From the NCBI RefSeq assembly GCF_010994275.1, contig NZ_WMCD01000003.1, positions 62,001 to 126,000 of the forward strand: a stretch of DNA of 64,000 bases, read 5' to 3'. Each line of letters starts with the position of its first letter. The first letter of the stretch is position 1. The translations under genes were made by a program, and so were the position numbers. This document shows positions 15,905 through 25,775 of the stretch, in pieces. The DNA comes from Cyclobacterium jeungdonense (GTDB taxonomy: Bacteria; Bacteroidota; Bacteroidia; Cytophagales; Cyclobacteriaceae). Below the pieces are notes generated by a model. The model was not told the DNA's origin. It saw only the letters and a list, made by a program, of their open reading frames with translations, and did not search any database.

Positions 15905-17374
15905 ATGAAACAAAGAAGGGAATTTATTAAAAAATCAATTTTTGGTGCGGGTGGTTTGACCATCGGTGCCATGGGCTTTAACGCAAAGTCTTATGGAGCG
16001 ATTATGGGTGCCAATGAAAGGTTCCGGACAGCAGTATGCGGGGTCAATGGCCGGGGAAAGACACATATCCGGGAATTCTCAGAGCACAAGGATTCTGAAA
16101 TTGTTTACCTGGTAGACCCGGATAGTCGAGTCTTGGGAGAGCGGGTGCAATCCCTTCGTGATGGAGAGACAAAAAGTAACCGGGTAAAAGCGGAAACTGA
16201 TGTTCGGCGGGTGTTGGAGGATAAGGATATAGATGCTATCAGTGTGGCTACTCCCAATAATTGGCATTCCTTAATGGTGGTTTGGGCGGCCCAGGCAGGC
16301 AAGCATTGCTATGTGGAAAAGCCGGCCAGCCACGACGTTCACGAAGGAAGAATAGCTCTGGCTGCAGCAGAAAAGTACGGCATTGTCGTTCAACACGGGA
16401 CGCAAAGACGAAGCAGTGATAACTGGGCCAAACAAATCGGAGAAATTAAATCCGGAATGTATGGAAAAATGAAAGTTTCCCATGGGTTCGCTTGTAAGCC
16501 CAGGGAGGGAATAGGTTACCGGCCGGTAACTAATCCACCATCTCATTTGGACTGGAACTTATGGAAAGGTCCTTCTGTCATCGATGGTTACCACGAAAAC
16601 CTGGTTCATTATAATTGGCATTGGTTTTGGCAAGTGGGAAACGGGGAGTTAAATAATCAGGGAACGCATCAACTGGATGTGGCCTATTGGGCCTTGGATG
16701 ATGAAGTAGCGAATACCCACCCAAAAAGAGTAATGGCAATTGGAGGACGCTTTAAATGGGATGATCAGGGAGAAACGCCCAATACCATGTTTGCCTTGGC
16801 TGAATTTTCGAATGGACAGTATGTTTTTTTTAATGTAAGAAATGTCGACCATGAGGGGTACGAGCGAGAGGTGACCAACCGGTTTTACTTTGAAGATGGT
16901 GGTAGGTTGATGGAAGGCGGAGAGTACAAATCTCATCAAGGGAGTCAACCTAGAAATGTAAACGCAAGCCCCGTAAAAATTACACCTGGTGGTGCATTTG
17001 GAAGTTTTATTGTCGCCTGCAAAGCAAACGATCCCTCAATGGCAAATGGCAATATGTATGATGCTCACTACAGTTGCACCATGGGACACCTGATGAATAT
17101 TTCGTACCGAATGGGTAAAAAAGTTCCTTTTAATGCCAAGGCGGGCAAGTTTGGAGATAACCCGTTGGCTTTTGAAGAGTTCATGAAAATCCATGAAATA
17201 GCAAGAGATGGTATGGGAGTACCCGTGGACCAGGCCGATTACGTCGTAGGTCCTTGGCTGGAGTTCGACGGTGAGGCCGAGCATTTTGTGGGGGAAGGCT
17301 CACTGGAAGCCAACCGCCTGTTATACGACCCGCGAAGAGCAGAATTTGACTTGCCTTCTCCCGGTTCCGTATAA
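15905..17374 (+). CDS. Tat-exported Gfo/Idh/MocA oxidoreductase
   Basis: A 489-residue protein with a twin-arginine-type N-terminus (QRREFIKKSIFGAGG). The NAD(P)-binding Rossmann domain follows (RTAVCGVNGRGKTHI) with VATPNNWH and the hallmark YVEKPASH, the Gfo/Idh/MocA E-K-P motif. The C-terminal alpha/beta domain contains WHWFWQVGNGELNNQGTHQLDVAYWAL, in which the D-x-x-x-W/H region provides catalytic residues. Such exported oxidoreductases act on sugars or polyols in the periplasm, often with a tightly held NADP. The specific substrate cannot be read from sequence. It is alone on the plus strand, with a second member of the family at 17989. Confidence 0.87.
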   Translation: MKQRREFIKKSIFGAGGLTIGAMGFNAKSYGAIMGANERFRTAVCGVNGRGKTHIREFSEHKDSEIVYLVDPDSRVLGERVQSLRDGETKSNRVKAETDVRRVLEDKDIDAISVATPNNWHSLMVVWAAQAGKHCYVEKPASHDVHEGRIALAAAEKYGIVVQHGTQRRSSDNWAKQIGEIKSGMYGKMKVSHGFACKPREGIGYRPVTNPPSHLDWNLWKGPSVIDGYHENLVHYNWHWFWQVGNGELNNQGTHQLDVAYWALDDEVANTHPKRVMAIGGRFKWDDQGETPNTMFALAEFSNGQYVFFNVRNVDHEGYEREVTNRFYFEDGGRLMEGGEYKSHQGSQPRNVNASPVKITPGGAFGSFIVACKANDPSMANGNMYDAHYSCTMGHLMNISYRMGKKVPFNAKAGKFGDNPLAFEEFMKIHEIARDGMGVPVDQADYVVGPWLEFDGEAEHFVGEGSLEANRLLYDPRRAEFDLPSPGSV

Positions 17375-17434
17375 TATCCAACATCCGAAGGGTTACTTTT
17401 AGTAGGATGGGACAATTGGGATTTGGGTTACCGA

Positions 17435-17848
17435 TCAGGTGATCCGGGTAGGGTCATCCAGAAAATAACAATGGGGATGCTTGCTCATGCCAATTTTTGG
17501 ATAAAAACCCACCGCTTTCGGAGCGGATAAGAGAATTAGTTTTGCCAGGGGATAGGCAGCTTTGGTCTTCAGGATCAACGTTTTGCCTATCCCCTGTTTT
17601 TGATAGTCTTGATGAACAGCCAGATCCGACAAATAGGTACAGAAAGCCTGGTCTGTTATTGACCTGGCGACGCCTACCAGCCGTCCGTGTTTTCTTGCCG
17701 TGAGGATCAGGTTGGCATGCTGAAGCATGGTTTCCAGCCTATTTATGTCTGTGACCGGTCTTCTTTCTCCCAGGGTGGAAGCAATAAGAAGTTCTTTGAA
17801 TTCATAAACAGACAGATGATTTTCTTCCTGATACTTAATTTTTTCCAA
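17435..17848 (-). CDS. GNAT-family N-acetyltransferase
   Basis: The 137-residue protein has the GNAT core: LVGVARSITD (strand 4), TYLSDLAVHQDYQKQGIGKTLI (motif A with the Q-x-x-G-x-G/A acetyl-CoA loop), and a C-terminal AVGFYPKIGM segment typical of the family. No ATG is present before residue 41, which is inside the domain. The TTG at 17848 is therefore the probable start, with an upstream stop seven codons earlier. The substrate is unknown. It converges with the Gfo/Idh gene upstream on the map, and a TAccTTTG promoter element lies 38 bases ahead of its start. Confidence 0.75.
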   Translation of the reverse strand: MEKIKYQEENHLSVYEFKELLIASTLGERRPVTDINRLETMLQHANLILTARKHGRLVGVARSITDQAFCTYLSDLAVHQDYQKQGIGKTLILKTKAAYPLAKLILLSAPKAVGFYPKIGMSKHPHCYFLDDPTRIT

Positions 17849-17886
17849 CTTTATCGAATGATTACCTTATTATTCCTATTACAGAA

Positions 17887-17894
17887 CAAAGGTA
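17887..17894 (-). promoter_or_regulatory. Candidate -7 element for the GNAT gene
   Basis: On the minus strand this reads TACCTTTG, matching TAnnTTTG, 38 bases before the TTG start. The nearest TTTG-like upstream box is at a longer spacing than usual (about 24 bases). Confidence 0.4.
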
Positions 17895-17988
17895 ACCCGA
17901 TTTTTATGTTCTATATATCAAAAAAAACCAATATCTTGCATTTGGCGTATTGCAGAACCATCTAACCATAACCAAAAACCAATGGACC

Positions 17989-19110
17989 ATGAAGAGTAGA
18001 CGAAATTTTTTACAGAAACTAACCCTATCTGCTGTTTCTTTACCGCTGATACCGGGCCTGAAATCCAGCTCCTTTCCTGGCTGGCAAAAAAGTGTTTTCC
18101 AGGATAGAATGTTGCGGGTGGCCATCATGGGACTTGGTAGTTATGGAACAAGGGTAGCAGAAGCCATGCAGGACAGTAAAAAGGCCAAGTTGGTAGGGGT
18201 CATCAGTGGGACCCCTTCAAAAATTTCAGCTTGGCAGGAAAAGTACAACATCCCGTCAAAAAACTGCTATAACTACGAAAATTTTGATGCGATTAAGGAC
18301 AATCCAGACATTGACGCCGTGTATATCATTACCCCCAATGCACTTCACCATCCCCAGACTTTGCGGGTGGCCGCAGCAAGGAAACACGTCATTTGCGAAA
18401 AACCAATGGCCCTCAATGCAGAACAGGGAAGAGAGATGGTGGAGGCCTGCAAGAATGCAGGTGTTCAGCTTTTGGTGGGGTACCGCATGCATTTTGAAGC
18501 AAATACGTTAGAGGTCATTCGTATGAGAGAAGCAGGAGAATTTGGAGAAATCAAATTTTTTCAGGGCCTGAGCGGTTTTAAAATTGGAGATCCTAGTCAA
18601 TGGCGCTTAAATAAGGAGCTCGCAGGCGGTGGAGCGATGATGGATATCGGTATTTATTCCATCAATGGCGCACGGTACATGATCGGAAAAGAGCCTATCT
18701 GGGTAACCGCCCAGGAAACCAAAACCGATCCGGTAAAATTTAAAGAAGGGGTGGATGAAACGATTCTTTTTCAGTTTGGTTTTCCGGAAGGAATTGTCGC
18801 CTCCTGCCTGTCCACGTATAGCATGGGAAACCTGGATCGGTTTTTCCTTAACGGTACCCAAGGTTTCGCTGAAATGCAGCCTTCTACAGGATATGGTCCC
18901 ATAAAGGGGAAGACGCATAAAGGGCCATTGGACAACCCACATATCACCCATCAGACGGTACAAATGGACCGCATGGCAGAAATTATACTGGAAGGGGAAA
19001 CGGCAAAAGTGCCTGTAGATGGTGAGGAAGGCCTGAAAGATCTAATCATCATCGATACCATTTACAAAGCAGTAGCTTCGGGTAGAAAGGAGCCTATCCA
19101 GTTAGGATAA
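17989..19110 (+). CDS. Exported Gfo/Idh/MocA oxidoreductase (glucose-fructose oxidoreductase-like)
   Basis: From the ATG at 17989 the protein has 373 residues with an N-terminal signal (SRRNFLQKLTLSAVSLPLIPG) that fits the Tat pattern. The Rossmann domain begins RVAIMGLGSYGTRVAEAM, followed by YIITPNALHH and the CEKPMAL family motif. The GYRMHFEANTLE segment and the C-terminal AGGGAMMDIGIYSINGARY, with the D-x-G-x-Y/H catalytic region, resemble periplasmic glucose-fructose oxidoreductases. It is divergent from the GNAT gene. Together with the neighbouring oxidoreductase and NodB-type deacetylase it suggests periplasmic sugar modification; this link is inferred only from proximity. Confidence 0.87.
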   Translation: MKSRRNFLQKLTLSAVSLPLIPGLKSSSFPGWQKSVFQDRMLRVAIMGLGSYGTRVAEAMQDSKKAKLVGVISGTPSKISAWQEKYNIPSKNCYNYENFDAIKDNPDIDAVYIITPNALHHPQTLRVAAARKHVICEKPMALNAEQGREMVEACKNAGVQLLVGYRMHFEANTLEVIRMREAGEFGEIKFFQGLSGFKIGDPSQWRLNKELAGGGAMMDIGIYSINGARYMIGKEPIWVTAQETKTDPVKFKEGVDETILFQFGFPEGIVASCLSTYSMGNLDRFFLNGTQGFAEMQPSTGYGPIKGKTHKGPLDNPHITHQTVQMDRMAEIILEGETAKVPVDGEEGLKDLIIIDTIYKAVASGRKEPIQLG

Positions 19111-19185
19111 GAACCCTTTACTTCAAGCCATTAATGCGTTCAATCGGGTTAAGAACCCCTTACCTGCCGATAAAGCCTTGGCTGT

Positions 19186-20427
19186 TTATTCAACGGGTTC
19201 CAGGCTTATCTTTCTGATATCCAGCAAAGGACCTTTCACCGCGGGATTAGCTCCCTTGAAGGAAAGCTTCTGATATCCTTTATCCATCTGGAGTATTCCC
19301 AGCTTTTTTTGCCTGAAGGTTTCCCAGGAGCCGGTTTTCTCTATTTTTCCTTGCAAGTTTTGCGTGGAAACGGAAAGGAGGTACTCCTTACCGGCTTCCT
19401 CGTCTGAAACAGACCATTCCATCCATACTTCATAGGAACCTGTTTCCGGTACCTCCATTTCCCAGACTACCTGGTCTTTTTCAGTGAACCAGCCGAATGC
19501 CTTCCATTCGGGCATGTATTGAATGTCAGGCCCGATCCCTTTTCCTTTTTCTGCCGTTAGAATTAGGTTACCATCCGGATTTGCCCGGATTAGCCGGGGC
19601 TGATTTAACGTGTCCAGCATGGCTTCACGGGTCGCCTTTACGTATTGGGCAATGGTACCCATCGGAGCCACCCATATTTTATTGGCAGGATCATTTACGT
19701 AGACGGCCAGTTTTTCAAGAAATTCCAGGCGCGTAGTCTGGGGCCCCTCGGTTCCTGTTTCGTGCCCTGCAAGGATCAGCCAGTGTCCGTTTTCGGAACT
19801 TTGCTGTATCATTGGTAGCAAGGTTTCAAAATTGGTATCGTCCATTTTTATTCCCGGCAATTGGGCCATGTCCACATACCAGGGATCAGCGGCGGCCTCA
19901 TCCAGCCAGCCTCTGCCAGCCAGAAAGTGTTCAGCTATGAGCGGTACCAGGCTTTGGGTATGCCTGCCGCTACCAAAATATTTTTGACCACAAGGATAGG
20001 CATAAACTGCTGGTTTAACATCCAAAAGGTCATAGACTGCTTGGTTTGCCGCCAACAACTCTTTTTCCATCCTATCTTCGGTATAATTTTCCAACGCTTT
20101 CTCCCTGGACCAGGTGAAATTACCACTACAGGGATGTGTAAAGGAATGGTTTGCCATTTCATGCCCCTGTTTCGCAGCCATTTTCCATCCTTCGAGATTG
20201 GACTTGACGCCCTCAGGTAGTACAAAAAAGGTAGCCAGGATTCCATGCTTGTTCAATAGGGGGATCCCGGTTAGGGGGTTACTAGCTCTTGCATCGTCGA
20301 AACTTAGACTCAGAGCCATCTTGTTTCCGTCTGGCCAGGGGAAAGGGGTTCCCTGTGCCCAGGCAGACATGGAAATTGAAACCAGGAAAAGCATGCAAAT
20401 TGGAGAGATTTTTGAAATTTTTTTCAT
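19186..20427 (-). CDS. Exported polysaccharide deacetylase-family protein
   Basis: The 413-residue protein starts with a signal peptide (ICMLFLVSISMSAWAQ). Residues about 30-265 form a NodB-like deacetylase domain: LSLSFDDARAS carries the catalytic and metal aspartates, and HEMANHSFTHP gives the H-x-x-x-H metal histidines. VYAYPCGQKY is the motif 3-like stretch and HWLILAGHETG the late histidine. The remaining residues, about 300-410, look like a beta-sandwich carbohydrate-binding module (VWEMEVPETGSYEVWMEW). It probably removes acetyl groups from a glycan in the periplasm or outside the cell. It converges with the Gfo/Idh gene and is divergent from pyrD. Confidence 0.82.
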   Translation of the reverse strand: MKKISKISPICMLFLVSISMSAWAQGTPFPWPDGNKMALSLSFDDARASNPLTGIPLLNKHGILATFFVLPEGVKSNLEGWKMAAKQGHEMANHSFTHPCSGNFTWSREKALENYTEDRMEKELLAANQAVYDLLDVKPAVYAYPCGQKYFGSGRHTQSLVPLIAEHFLAGRGWLDEAAADPWYVDMAQLPGIKMDDTNFETLLPMIQQSSENGHWLILAGHETGTEGPQTTRLEFLEKLAVYVNDPANKIWVAPMGTIAQYVKATREAMLDTLNQPRLIRANPDGNLILTAEKGKGIGPDIQYMPEWKAFGWFTEKDQVVWEMEVPETGSYEVWMEWSVSDEEAGKEYLLSVSTQNLQGKIEKTGSWETFRQKKLGILQMDKGYQKLSFKGANPAVKGPLLDIRKISLEPVE

Positions 20428-20594
20428 AAGCTCTTGGGTTTAGCCATCTAAAATAGAAATAATTTTCTACTTACCATTCATAGAATCAGATTAGGTAACT
20501 ATATGGAATAAAGTGAAGGAAAGTATTCGCGGTTACTTTGTGAAACGAATAGCAGGTGATGTCGGAGAATTGGTTTAATTTTGGGCTTAGAAAA

Positions 20595-21638
20595 ATGATT
20601 GCCGACGTGTATAAGTATCTAATTAAGCCTGTTTTATTCCTCCAAGACGCTGAGTCAGCGCATCATTTCACCTTTTCCTGGATCAAAAGGCTGTTTAACT
20701 TGCCCTTATTGCATTCCTTGATTAAATCCGCTTTTGCCTTTGAGCACCGGGATTTGGAAAGGGAGGTTTTTGGATTGAAGTTCAGCAATCCCATTGGCCT
20801 GGCAGCGGGTTTTGATAAGGATGCGAAGCTGATAGACGAGATGGCCATGCTTGGTTTTGGTTTTGTAGAAATCGGTACCCTCACCCCCAGGGCTCAGGAC
20901 GGTAACCCGAAACCACGTCTTTTCAGGCTGCCCGAAGATCATGCCCTGATCAATAGAATGGGATTTAACAATGGTGGAGTGGCGGCTGCCGTGGAAAGGT
21001 TAAAAAAGCGGAATGCCAAAATACTGGTAGGGGGAAATATTGGTAAGAACAAGGATACCCCGAACGAGCAAGCCCTGGATGATTATTTATATTGTATTCA
21101 TGCCTTGCATCCATATGTAGATTATTTTGTTGTGAATGTCAGCTCTCCAAATACTCCTGGGTTAAGGGAATTGCAAGACAAGGAGCCTCTTCAGCGCTTG
21201 TTAACGGCGATAAGCAAAACCATGGAAAGCTATCCTAAGACCCGACCCGTTTTGCTTAAAATTGCTCCGGATCTTACGGACGGACAATTGGATGATATCA
21301 TTGCTATCGTCACGGAAACCGGAATCGATGGGGTGGTGGCTACCAATACTACCATTGATAGGGGAGGGTTGAAAACTTCCCCGGAAGAAGTAGAGGCAAT
21401 TGGAGCAGGCGGCCTAAGTGGTAAGGTACTGAAGGATAGGAGTACCGAAGTAATCCGGTACCTGACCCAAAAATCCGGTAATGCTTTTCCGATAATTGGG
21501 GTTGGAGGGGTTTTTTCCGCTTCGGATGCCAGAGAAAAACTGGAAGCGGGGGCAAGCTTGGTACAGATTTACTCTGGAATGATTTATGAGGGGCCAGCAT
21601 TGGTGAAGCGTTTGAAAAAGGGTTTGGTTAAGGGGTAG
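20595..21638 (+). CDS. pyrD: Dihydroorotate dehydrogenase (quinone), class 2
   Basis: This enzyme oxidises dihydroorotate to orotate in pyrimidine synthesis, passing electrons from FMN to quinone at the inner membrane. From the ATG at 20595 it has 347 residues, the usual class 2 length. The amphipathic N-terminal quinone-binding helices ([13 protein letters not shown]) are followed by [15 protein letters not shown], the class 2 catalytic-serine segment [33 protein letters not shown] and the FMN-phosphate loop [13 protein letters not shown]. An upstream start at 20556-20559 is possible but adds residues not typical of the family. The next gene on the strand is ftsK after 75 bases. Confidence 0.93.
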   Translation: MIADVYKYLIKPVLFLQDAESAHHFTFSWIKRLFNLPLLHSLIKSAFAFEHRDLEREVFGLKFSNPIGLAAGFDKDAKLIDEMAMLGFGFVEIGTLTPRAQDGNPKPRLFRLPEDHALINRMGFNNGGVAAAVERLKKRNAKILVGGNIGKNKDTPNEQALDDYLYCIHALHPYVDYFVVNVSSPNTPGLRELQDKEPLQRLLTAISKTMESYPKTRPVLLKIAPDLTDGQLDDIIAIVTETGIDGVVATNTTIDRGGLKTSPEEVEAIGAGGLSGKVLKDRSTEVIRYLTQKSGNAFPIIGVGGVFSASDAREKLEAGASLVQIYSGMIYEGPALVKRLKKGLVKG

Positions 21639-21713
21639 GGGAGCTAGCAATTCTTTTTTATTTCTAAAGCAAGCGTTAAATTACATCCCGAATAGTGGAG
21701 GAAAGGAATAACC

Positions 21714-24164
21714 ATGACTGCAAATACGTACAAAAAGAATACGTTTAAGAAAAAATCAGGTCCAGTAAAAGGAGCAGAAAAGCCAAAGCGCGCGTTTTCC
21801 TGGGCTATTTTTAAGGATAAACGCTGGGGGTTATCATTTGGCATCTTTTTTATGATGTTTGCCATTTTCATGTTTTTGGCATTTTTGAGTTACCTTTTCG
21901 CGGGGCAGGCCGATCAGAGTCTGGTCAGTGATTCGGGTGTTCCCTTACGTACAAAAGGCGGGGAAACTCAAAATCTGCTGGGGTACAGTGGCGCAGTGAT
22001 GTCGCATTATATGATTTTCAGGTGGTTCGGGCTGGCCGCCCTACTTTTTCCACCCTTCTTGTTTATATGGGGCTACCGCCTGTCGTTTAAAAACAACCTG
22101 ATCTCCCTGAGCAGGTACGCTTTTTTTTCCTTGTTTTTTTTGGTCTGGCTGGGATTGCTATTAGGCTACCTGGTTCATTTGATTGATGGATTTAACTACC
22201 TGGCATTCCTCAGCGGAGGTTTTGGATACGAACTGGCACTGATTGCCGATGAATTGCTAGGCTGGGGAACCTTCATACTGATTTTTGGTTCGCTATTAAT
22301 ATTTGTCATTATTTTTTTTAACGTGGATCAGATCAGCTGGTTTGGGCATTCTGAAAATGCAACCGCTATTGAGGGGGAAGATGAAAATGAGTCGTATTTG
22401 GTGCGGGATTCGGTTCCTGAAAATACGGCTATCAAAGAAGATTTGGACGTATCAGAAGAGGAGGAATCTTCAGAGAACAGCTGGAAATTATCAGAAAACG
22501 AAAAGCCCGCTCCTCAAAAGGGGATTTCTGAATCACCTGCTTTCAATGTGGAGGACCGAACCCGCGTGACCGAATCGCGGGAAGAGGAAGCCCCGGATAA
22601 CTTTATTGTTTCATCCCAACATGGGGAGGAGAAGACGGCCGATACCGTCGTGAACTCCGATCCCTATGATCCTACACTGGATCTTCCCAGCTATCAGTTT
22701 CCTACGCTAGACTTGCTGAATGAGTACGATCAGCAAAAAGTCACGGTCACCAGACAGGAGCTGGAAGAGAATAAAAACAAGATTGTAGAAACGCTTGTTA
22801 ATTTTAAAATCGGGATTCAGGAAATTAAGGCAACCATCGGACCCACTGTTACCTTGTACGAGATCATTCCGGATCCAGGGGTTAAAATCAGTAAGATTAA
22901 GAACCTGGAAGACGATATAGCCCTGAGTCTGGCAGCTTTAGGGATCCGAATTATCGCCCCTATTCCCGGAAAAGGCACCATTGGAATTGAGGTACCCAAT
23001 AAAAACCGGGAATTGGTGGCCGCGCGTTCGGTGCTGGGTACCGAAAAATTCATGAAGAGCGATAAAGAGCTGCCGGTGGCCCTTGGAAAAACCATTTCAA
23101 ACGAGGTTTTCGTCGTGGATTTGGCCAAAATGCCCCATTTGCTGATGGCAGGAGCTACGGGTCAGGGAAAATCGGTAGGATTGAACATGATTCTTGCTTC
23201 CCTAATTTACAAGAAGCATCCTTCTCAGTTAAAATTGATTTTGGTAGACCCGAAAAAAGTAGAATTAACCTTATTTAATAAGATTGAAAGGCATTTTCTC
23301 GCAAAGCTTCCCAACGCCGAGGAAGCCATCATTACGGATACAAAAAAGGTGATTTATACGTTAAATTCACTTTGTATTGAAATGGACAATCGGTACGATT
23401 TGTTGAAGGACGCGGGTTGTAGGAATTTGAAGGAGTATAATACCAAGTTTGTAGCCCGGAAATTGAATCCTGAAAAAGGGCATCAATTTATGCCCTACAT
23501 AGTATTGGTGATTGACGAATTGGCAGATTTGATGATGACAGCCGGGAAGGAAATTGAAGGGCCTATTGCAAGGCTCGCTCAATTAGCCAGAGCCATTGGG
23601 ATTCACCTGGTGCTGGCAACGCAGCGACCTTCAGTCAATGTAATTACCGGAATTATTAAGGCGAATTTTCCGGCCAGATTGTCCTTTAGGGTTACCAGCA
23701 AAATAGACAGCCGGACCATTCTGGATGCAGGGGGAGCAGAACAGTTAATCGGCATGGGAGACATGCTGCTGTCCATGGGATCGGATGTGATCAGGTTACA
23801 ATGTGCTTTTCTGGACACTCCCGAAGTGGATTCCATCTGCGAATGGATAGGTGATCAGCGAGGTTATCCAGATGCGTATCTACTTCCTGAGTTCGTAGGA
23901 GAAGAAGGAGATGGGGGATTGGGTGAAGTGGACCTTTCGGATAGAGATCCCTTGTTCGACGATGCCGCCAGATTGATCGTCATGCACCAGCAGGGAAGTA
24001 CTTCCTTGATCCAGCGGAAATTGAAACTAGGTTATAACCGGGCAGGAAGGATAATCGATCAGCTCGAAGCTGCCGGAGTGGTAGGAGCATTTGAAGGTAG
24101 TAAGGCCCGGGAAGTATTGGTACAAGACGAAACCAGTTTGGAACAATTATTGAACAACCTTTAA
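21714..24164 (+). CDS. ftsK: FtsK/SpoIIIE-family DNA translocase
   Basis: An 816-residue chromosome-segregation motor that pumps DNA through the closing septum and activates XerCD recombination at dif. Membrane segments are visible at about residues 45-65, 100-120, 130-150 and 180-205. They are followed by an acidic linker (about 210-340) that is shorter than in E. coli FtsK. The motor domain has Walker A GATGQGKS at 480-487, Walker B VLVIDELADL near residue 600 and LATQRPSVNVITG. The C-terminal gamma domain (about 755-816) is a winged helix (LIQRKLKLGYNRAGRIIDQLE) that reads KOPS sites. It is followed 19 bases later by the LolA-like gene, a pairing common in Bacteroidota. Confidence 0.93.
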   Translation: MTANTYKKNTFKKKSGPVKGAEKPKRAFSWAIFKDKRWGLSFGIFFMMFAIFMFLAFLSYLFAGQADQSLVSDSGVPLRTKGGETQNLLGYSGAVMSHYMIFRWFGLAALLFPPFLFIWGYRLSFKNNLISLSRYAFFSLFFLVWLGLLLGYLVHLIDGFNYLAFLSGGFGYELALIADELLGWGTFILIFGSLLIFVIIFFNVDQISWFGHSENATAIEGEDENESYLVRDSVPENTAIKEDLDVSEEEESSENSWKLSENEKPAPQKGISESPAFNVEDRTRVTESREEEAPDNFIVSSQHGEEKTADTVVNSDPYDPTLDLPSYQFPTLDLLNEYDQQKVTVTRQELEENKNKIVETLVNFKIGIQEIKATIGPTVTLYEIIPDPGVKISKIKNLEDDIALSLAALGIRIIAPIPGKGTIGIEVPNKNRELVAARSVLGTEKFMKSDKELPVALGKTISNEVFVVDLAKMPHLLMAGATGQGKSVGLNMILASLIYKKHPSQLKLILVDPKKVELTLFNKIERHFLAKLPNAEEAIITDTKKVIYTLNSLCIEMDNRYDLLKDAGCRNLKEYNTKFVARKLNPEKGHQFMPYIVLVIDELADLMMTAGKEIEGPIARLAQLARAIGIHLVLATQRPSVNVITGIIKANFPARLSFRVTSKIDSRTILDAGGAEQLIGMGDMLLSMGSDVIRLQCAFLDTPEVDSICEWIGDQRGYPDAYLLPEFVGEEGDGGLGEVDLSDRDPLFDDAARLIVMHQQGSTSLIQRKLKLGYNRAGRIIDQLEAAGVVGAFEGSKAREVLVQDETSLEQLLNNL

Positions 24165-24183
24165 AACAGATAGTAAAAGTAAA

Positions 24184-24840
24184 ATGACAAGCAAAAATAT
24201 AATCGCCTTAAGTCTTGCTTTCCTATGGAGTTTTCAGATTGCGGTTGGGCAAAGTGACCCAAAAGCCATAGAAATCCTATCGGAAGTAAGTGATAATTAT
24301 CAGGAACTGAACGGGTTTTCAGCTACATTTGAATACGCTTATTCCACAGATGAGGAAGGGTTGATACAAACCAATACGGGCCAGGTGACCGTGAAAGGGG
24401 ATAAATACCGGCTTACACTGAACGATCAGGAAATTTTTAATAATGGCAATACCGTATGGACCCTCATTAAATCCAGCAAATATAAAGAGGTAACCATTAA
24501 TAATGTTGAAGAAGATTCCGAAGAACTGACACCTTCGAACATCTATTCGATTTATCAAAAAGGATATCAGGCTGAGTTAGTCGGAAGCGATCAGAAGAAT
24601 GGAGTGGCTGTACATGAAATCCTTCTTACTTCAGAAAAGGAAAAATCTCAATTTGAAAATATCACACTCTTTATTGATAAGTCCAAACTGGAACTTGTTG
24701 CCTGGGAAATACAAGATGACGTGGGAGGGACTTTCACGTATACGTTTAAGGATTTGGATAGCGATGTCAGTGTCATGGATGATTATTTCGTATTCAATAC
24801 CCAAGAAAATCAGGATGTTGAAGTCATTGACCTAAGGTAA
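24184..24840 (+). CDS. LolA-like outer-membrane lipoprotein carrier protein
   Basis: A 218-residue exported protein with a signal peptide ([18 protein letters not shown]). The mature part matches the LolA/LolB fold: [45 protein letters not shown], then a late strand pattern with DDYFVFNTQ near the end. LolA shuttles lipoproteins across the periplasm from LolCDE to the outer membrane. It lies 19 bases after ftsK on the same strand, as in many Bacteroidota, so it is likely co-transcribed. Confidence 0.85.
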   Translation: MTSKNIIALSLAFLWSFQIAVGQSDPKAIEILSEVSDNYQELNGFSATFEYAYSTDEEGLIQTNTGQVTVKGDKYRLTLNDQEIFNNGNTVWTLIKSSKYKEVTINNVEEDSEELTPSNIYSIYQKGYQAELVGSDQKNGVAVHEILLTSEKEKSQFENITLFIDKSKLELVAWEIQDDVGGTFTYTFKDLDSDVSVMDDYFVFNTQENQDVEVIDLR

Positions 24841-24877
24841 GGTATGTCTATATAGGCACTGCTGTTCTAATTTTTTA

Positions 24878-24885
24878 TATTTTTG
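24878..24885 (+). promoter_or_regulatory. Candidate -7 element immediately before pyrF
   Basis: TATTTTTG fits TAnnTTTG and ends four bases before the pyrF ATG, so a transcript from it would be leaderless or nearly so. No -33 box is evident at the expected spacing. Confidence 0.3.
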
Positions 24886-24889
24886 TGCC

Positions 24890-25708
24890 ATGACTTCAAG
24901 TGAGATATACGCGCAAATTCAACATAAACAATCCTTTCTTTGCGTAGGGTTGGATCCAGTTCTGGAAAAAATCCCAGGTTACCTGCTCAAGGAAAAAGAT
25001 CCGATTTTTACCTTCAACAAAGCGATTATCGACGCTACCATCGACCAGGCAGTAGCCTACAAGCCCAACCTGGCCTTTTACGAGGCCCTGGGCCCCGGTG
25101 GCTGGGAAACGTTACAGAAGACCCTGGAATATTTGCCCGAAAATGTGTTTACTATTGCTGATGCCAAAAGAGGGGATATTGGGAATACTTCCACCTTGTA
25201 TGCTAAGGCCTTTTTTGAACAAATGAATTTTGATGCCATCACAGTAGCACCTTACATGGGCGAGGACAGCGTGAGTCCATTTCTAAAATTTGAAGGAAAA
25301 TGGGCGATTTTACTTGCACTGACCTCCAACCGGGGAAGTCAGGATTTTCAATTGATAGAGGACAAGAAGGGAACGCCTTTATTTGCGTCGGTATTGGAAA
25401 AAAGTAAACTCTGGGGAACGCCACAAAATACCATGTACGTGGTGGGTGCTACTCGCGGGTCGGCGATTCAATCGGTACGGGAAATTATCCCCGAGCATTT
25501 TTTATTGGTGCCCGGCGTGGGTGCCCAGGGGGGAAGCCTCGAAGAAGTAGCCCGGTACGGCATGAATGCTAGCTGCGGACTATTGGTAAATTCTTCTCGC
25601 GGAATTATCTATGCCTCATCCAACAGGGATTTTGCCGAGGCTGCCAAGAAGGAAGCGCAGAAACTTCAAACGTCCATGGAAAAGCTGCTAAACCAGTACT
25701 GCGGTTAA
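24890..25708 (+). CDS. pyrF: Orotidine 5'-phosphate decarboxylase, type 2
   Basis: The enzyme makes UMP from orotidine monophosphate. Its 272 residues are in the range of the longer type 2 group. The catalytic D-x-K-x-x-D motif is DAKRGD at residues 91-96, preceded by the substrate-binding LCVGLDP and [11 protein letters not shown]. Phosphate binding is at the C-terminus (VPGVGAQGG and SSRGI). It follows the LolA-like gene by 49 bases and lies 3 kb from pyrD, the previous pathway step, though the two are separated by ftsK and lolA. Confidence 0.92.
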   Translation: MTSSEIYAQIQHKQSFLCVGLDPVLEKIPGYLLKEKDPIFTFNKAIIDATIDQAVAYKPNLAFYEALGPGGWETLQKTLEYLPENVFTIADAKRGDIGNTSTLYAKAFFEQMNFDAITVAPYMGEDSVSPFLKFEGKWAILLALTSNRGSQDFQLIEDKKGTPLFASVLEKSKLWGTPQNTMYVVGATRGSAIQSVREIIPEHFLLVPGVGAQGGSLEEVARYGMNASCGLLVNSSRGIIYASSNRDFAEAAKKEAQKLQTSMEKLLNQYCG

Positions 25709-25775
25709 TATTTGCCTCAGTATTTTCTCCAAAAACGTATTTTTTGTATATTCATCGGGATTTTCAGTCTTTTTT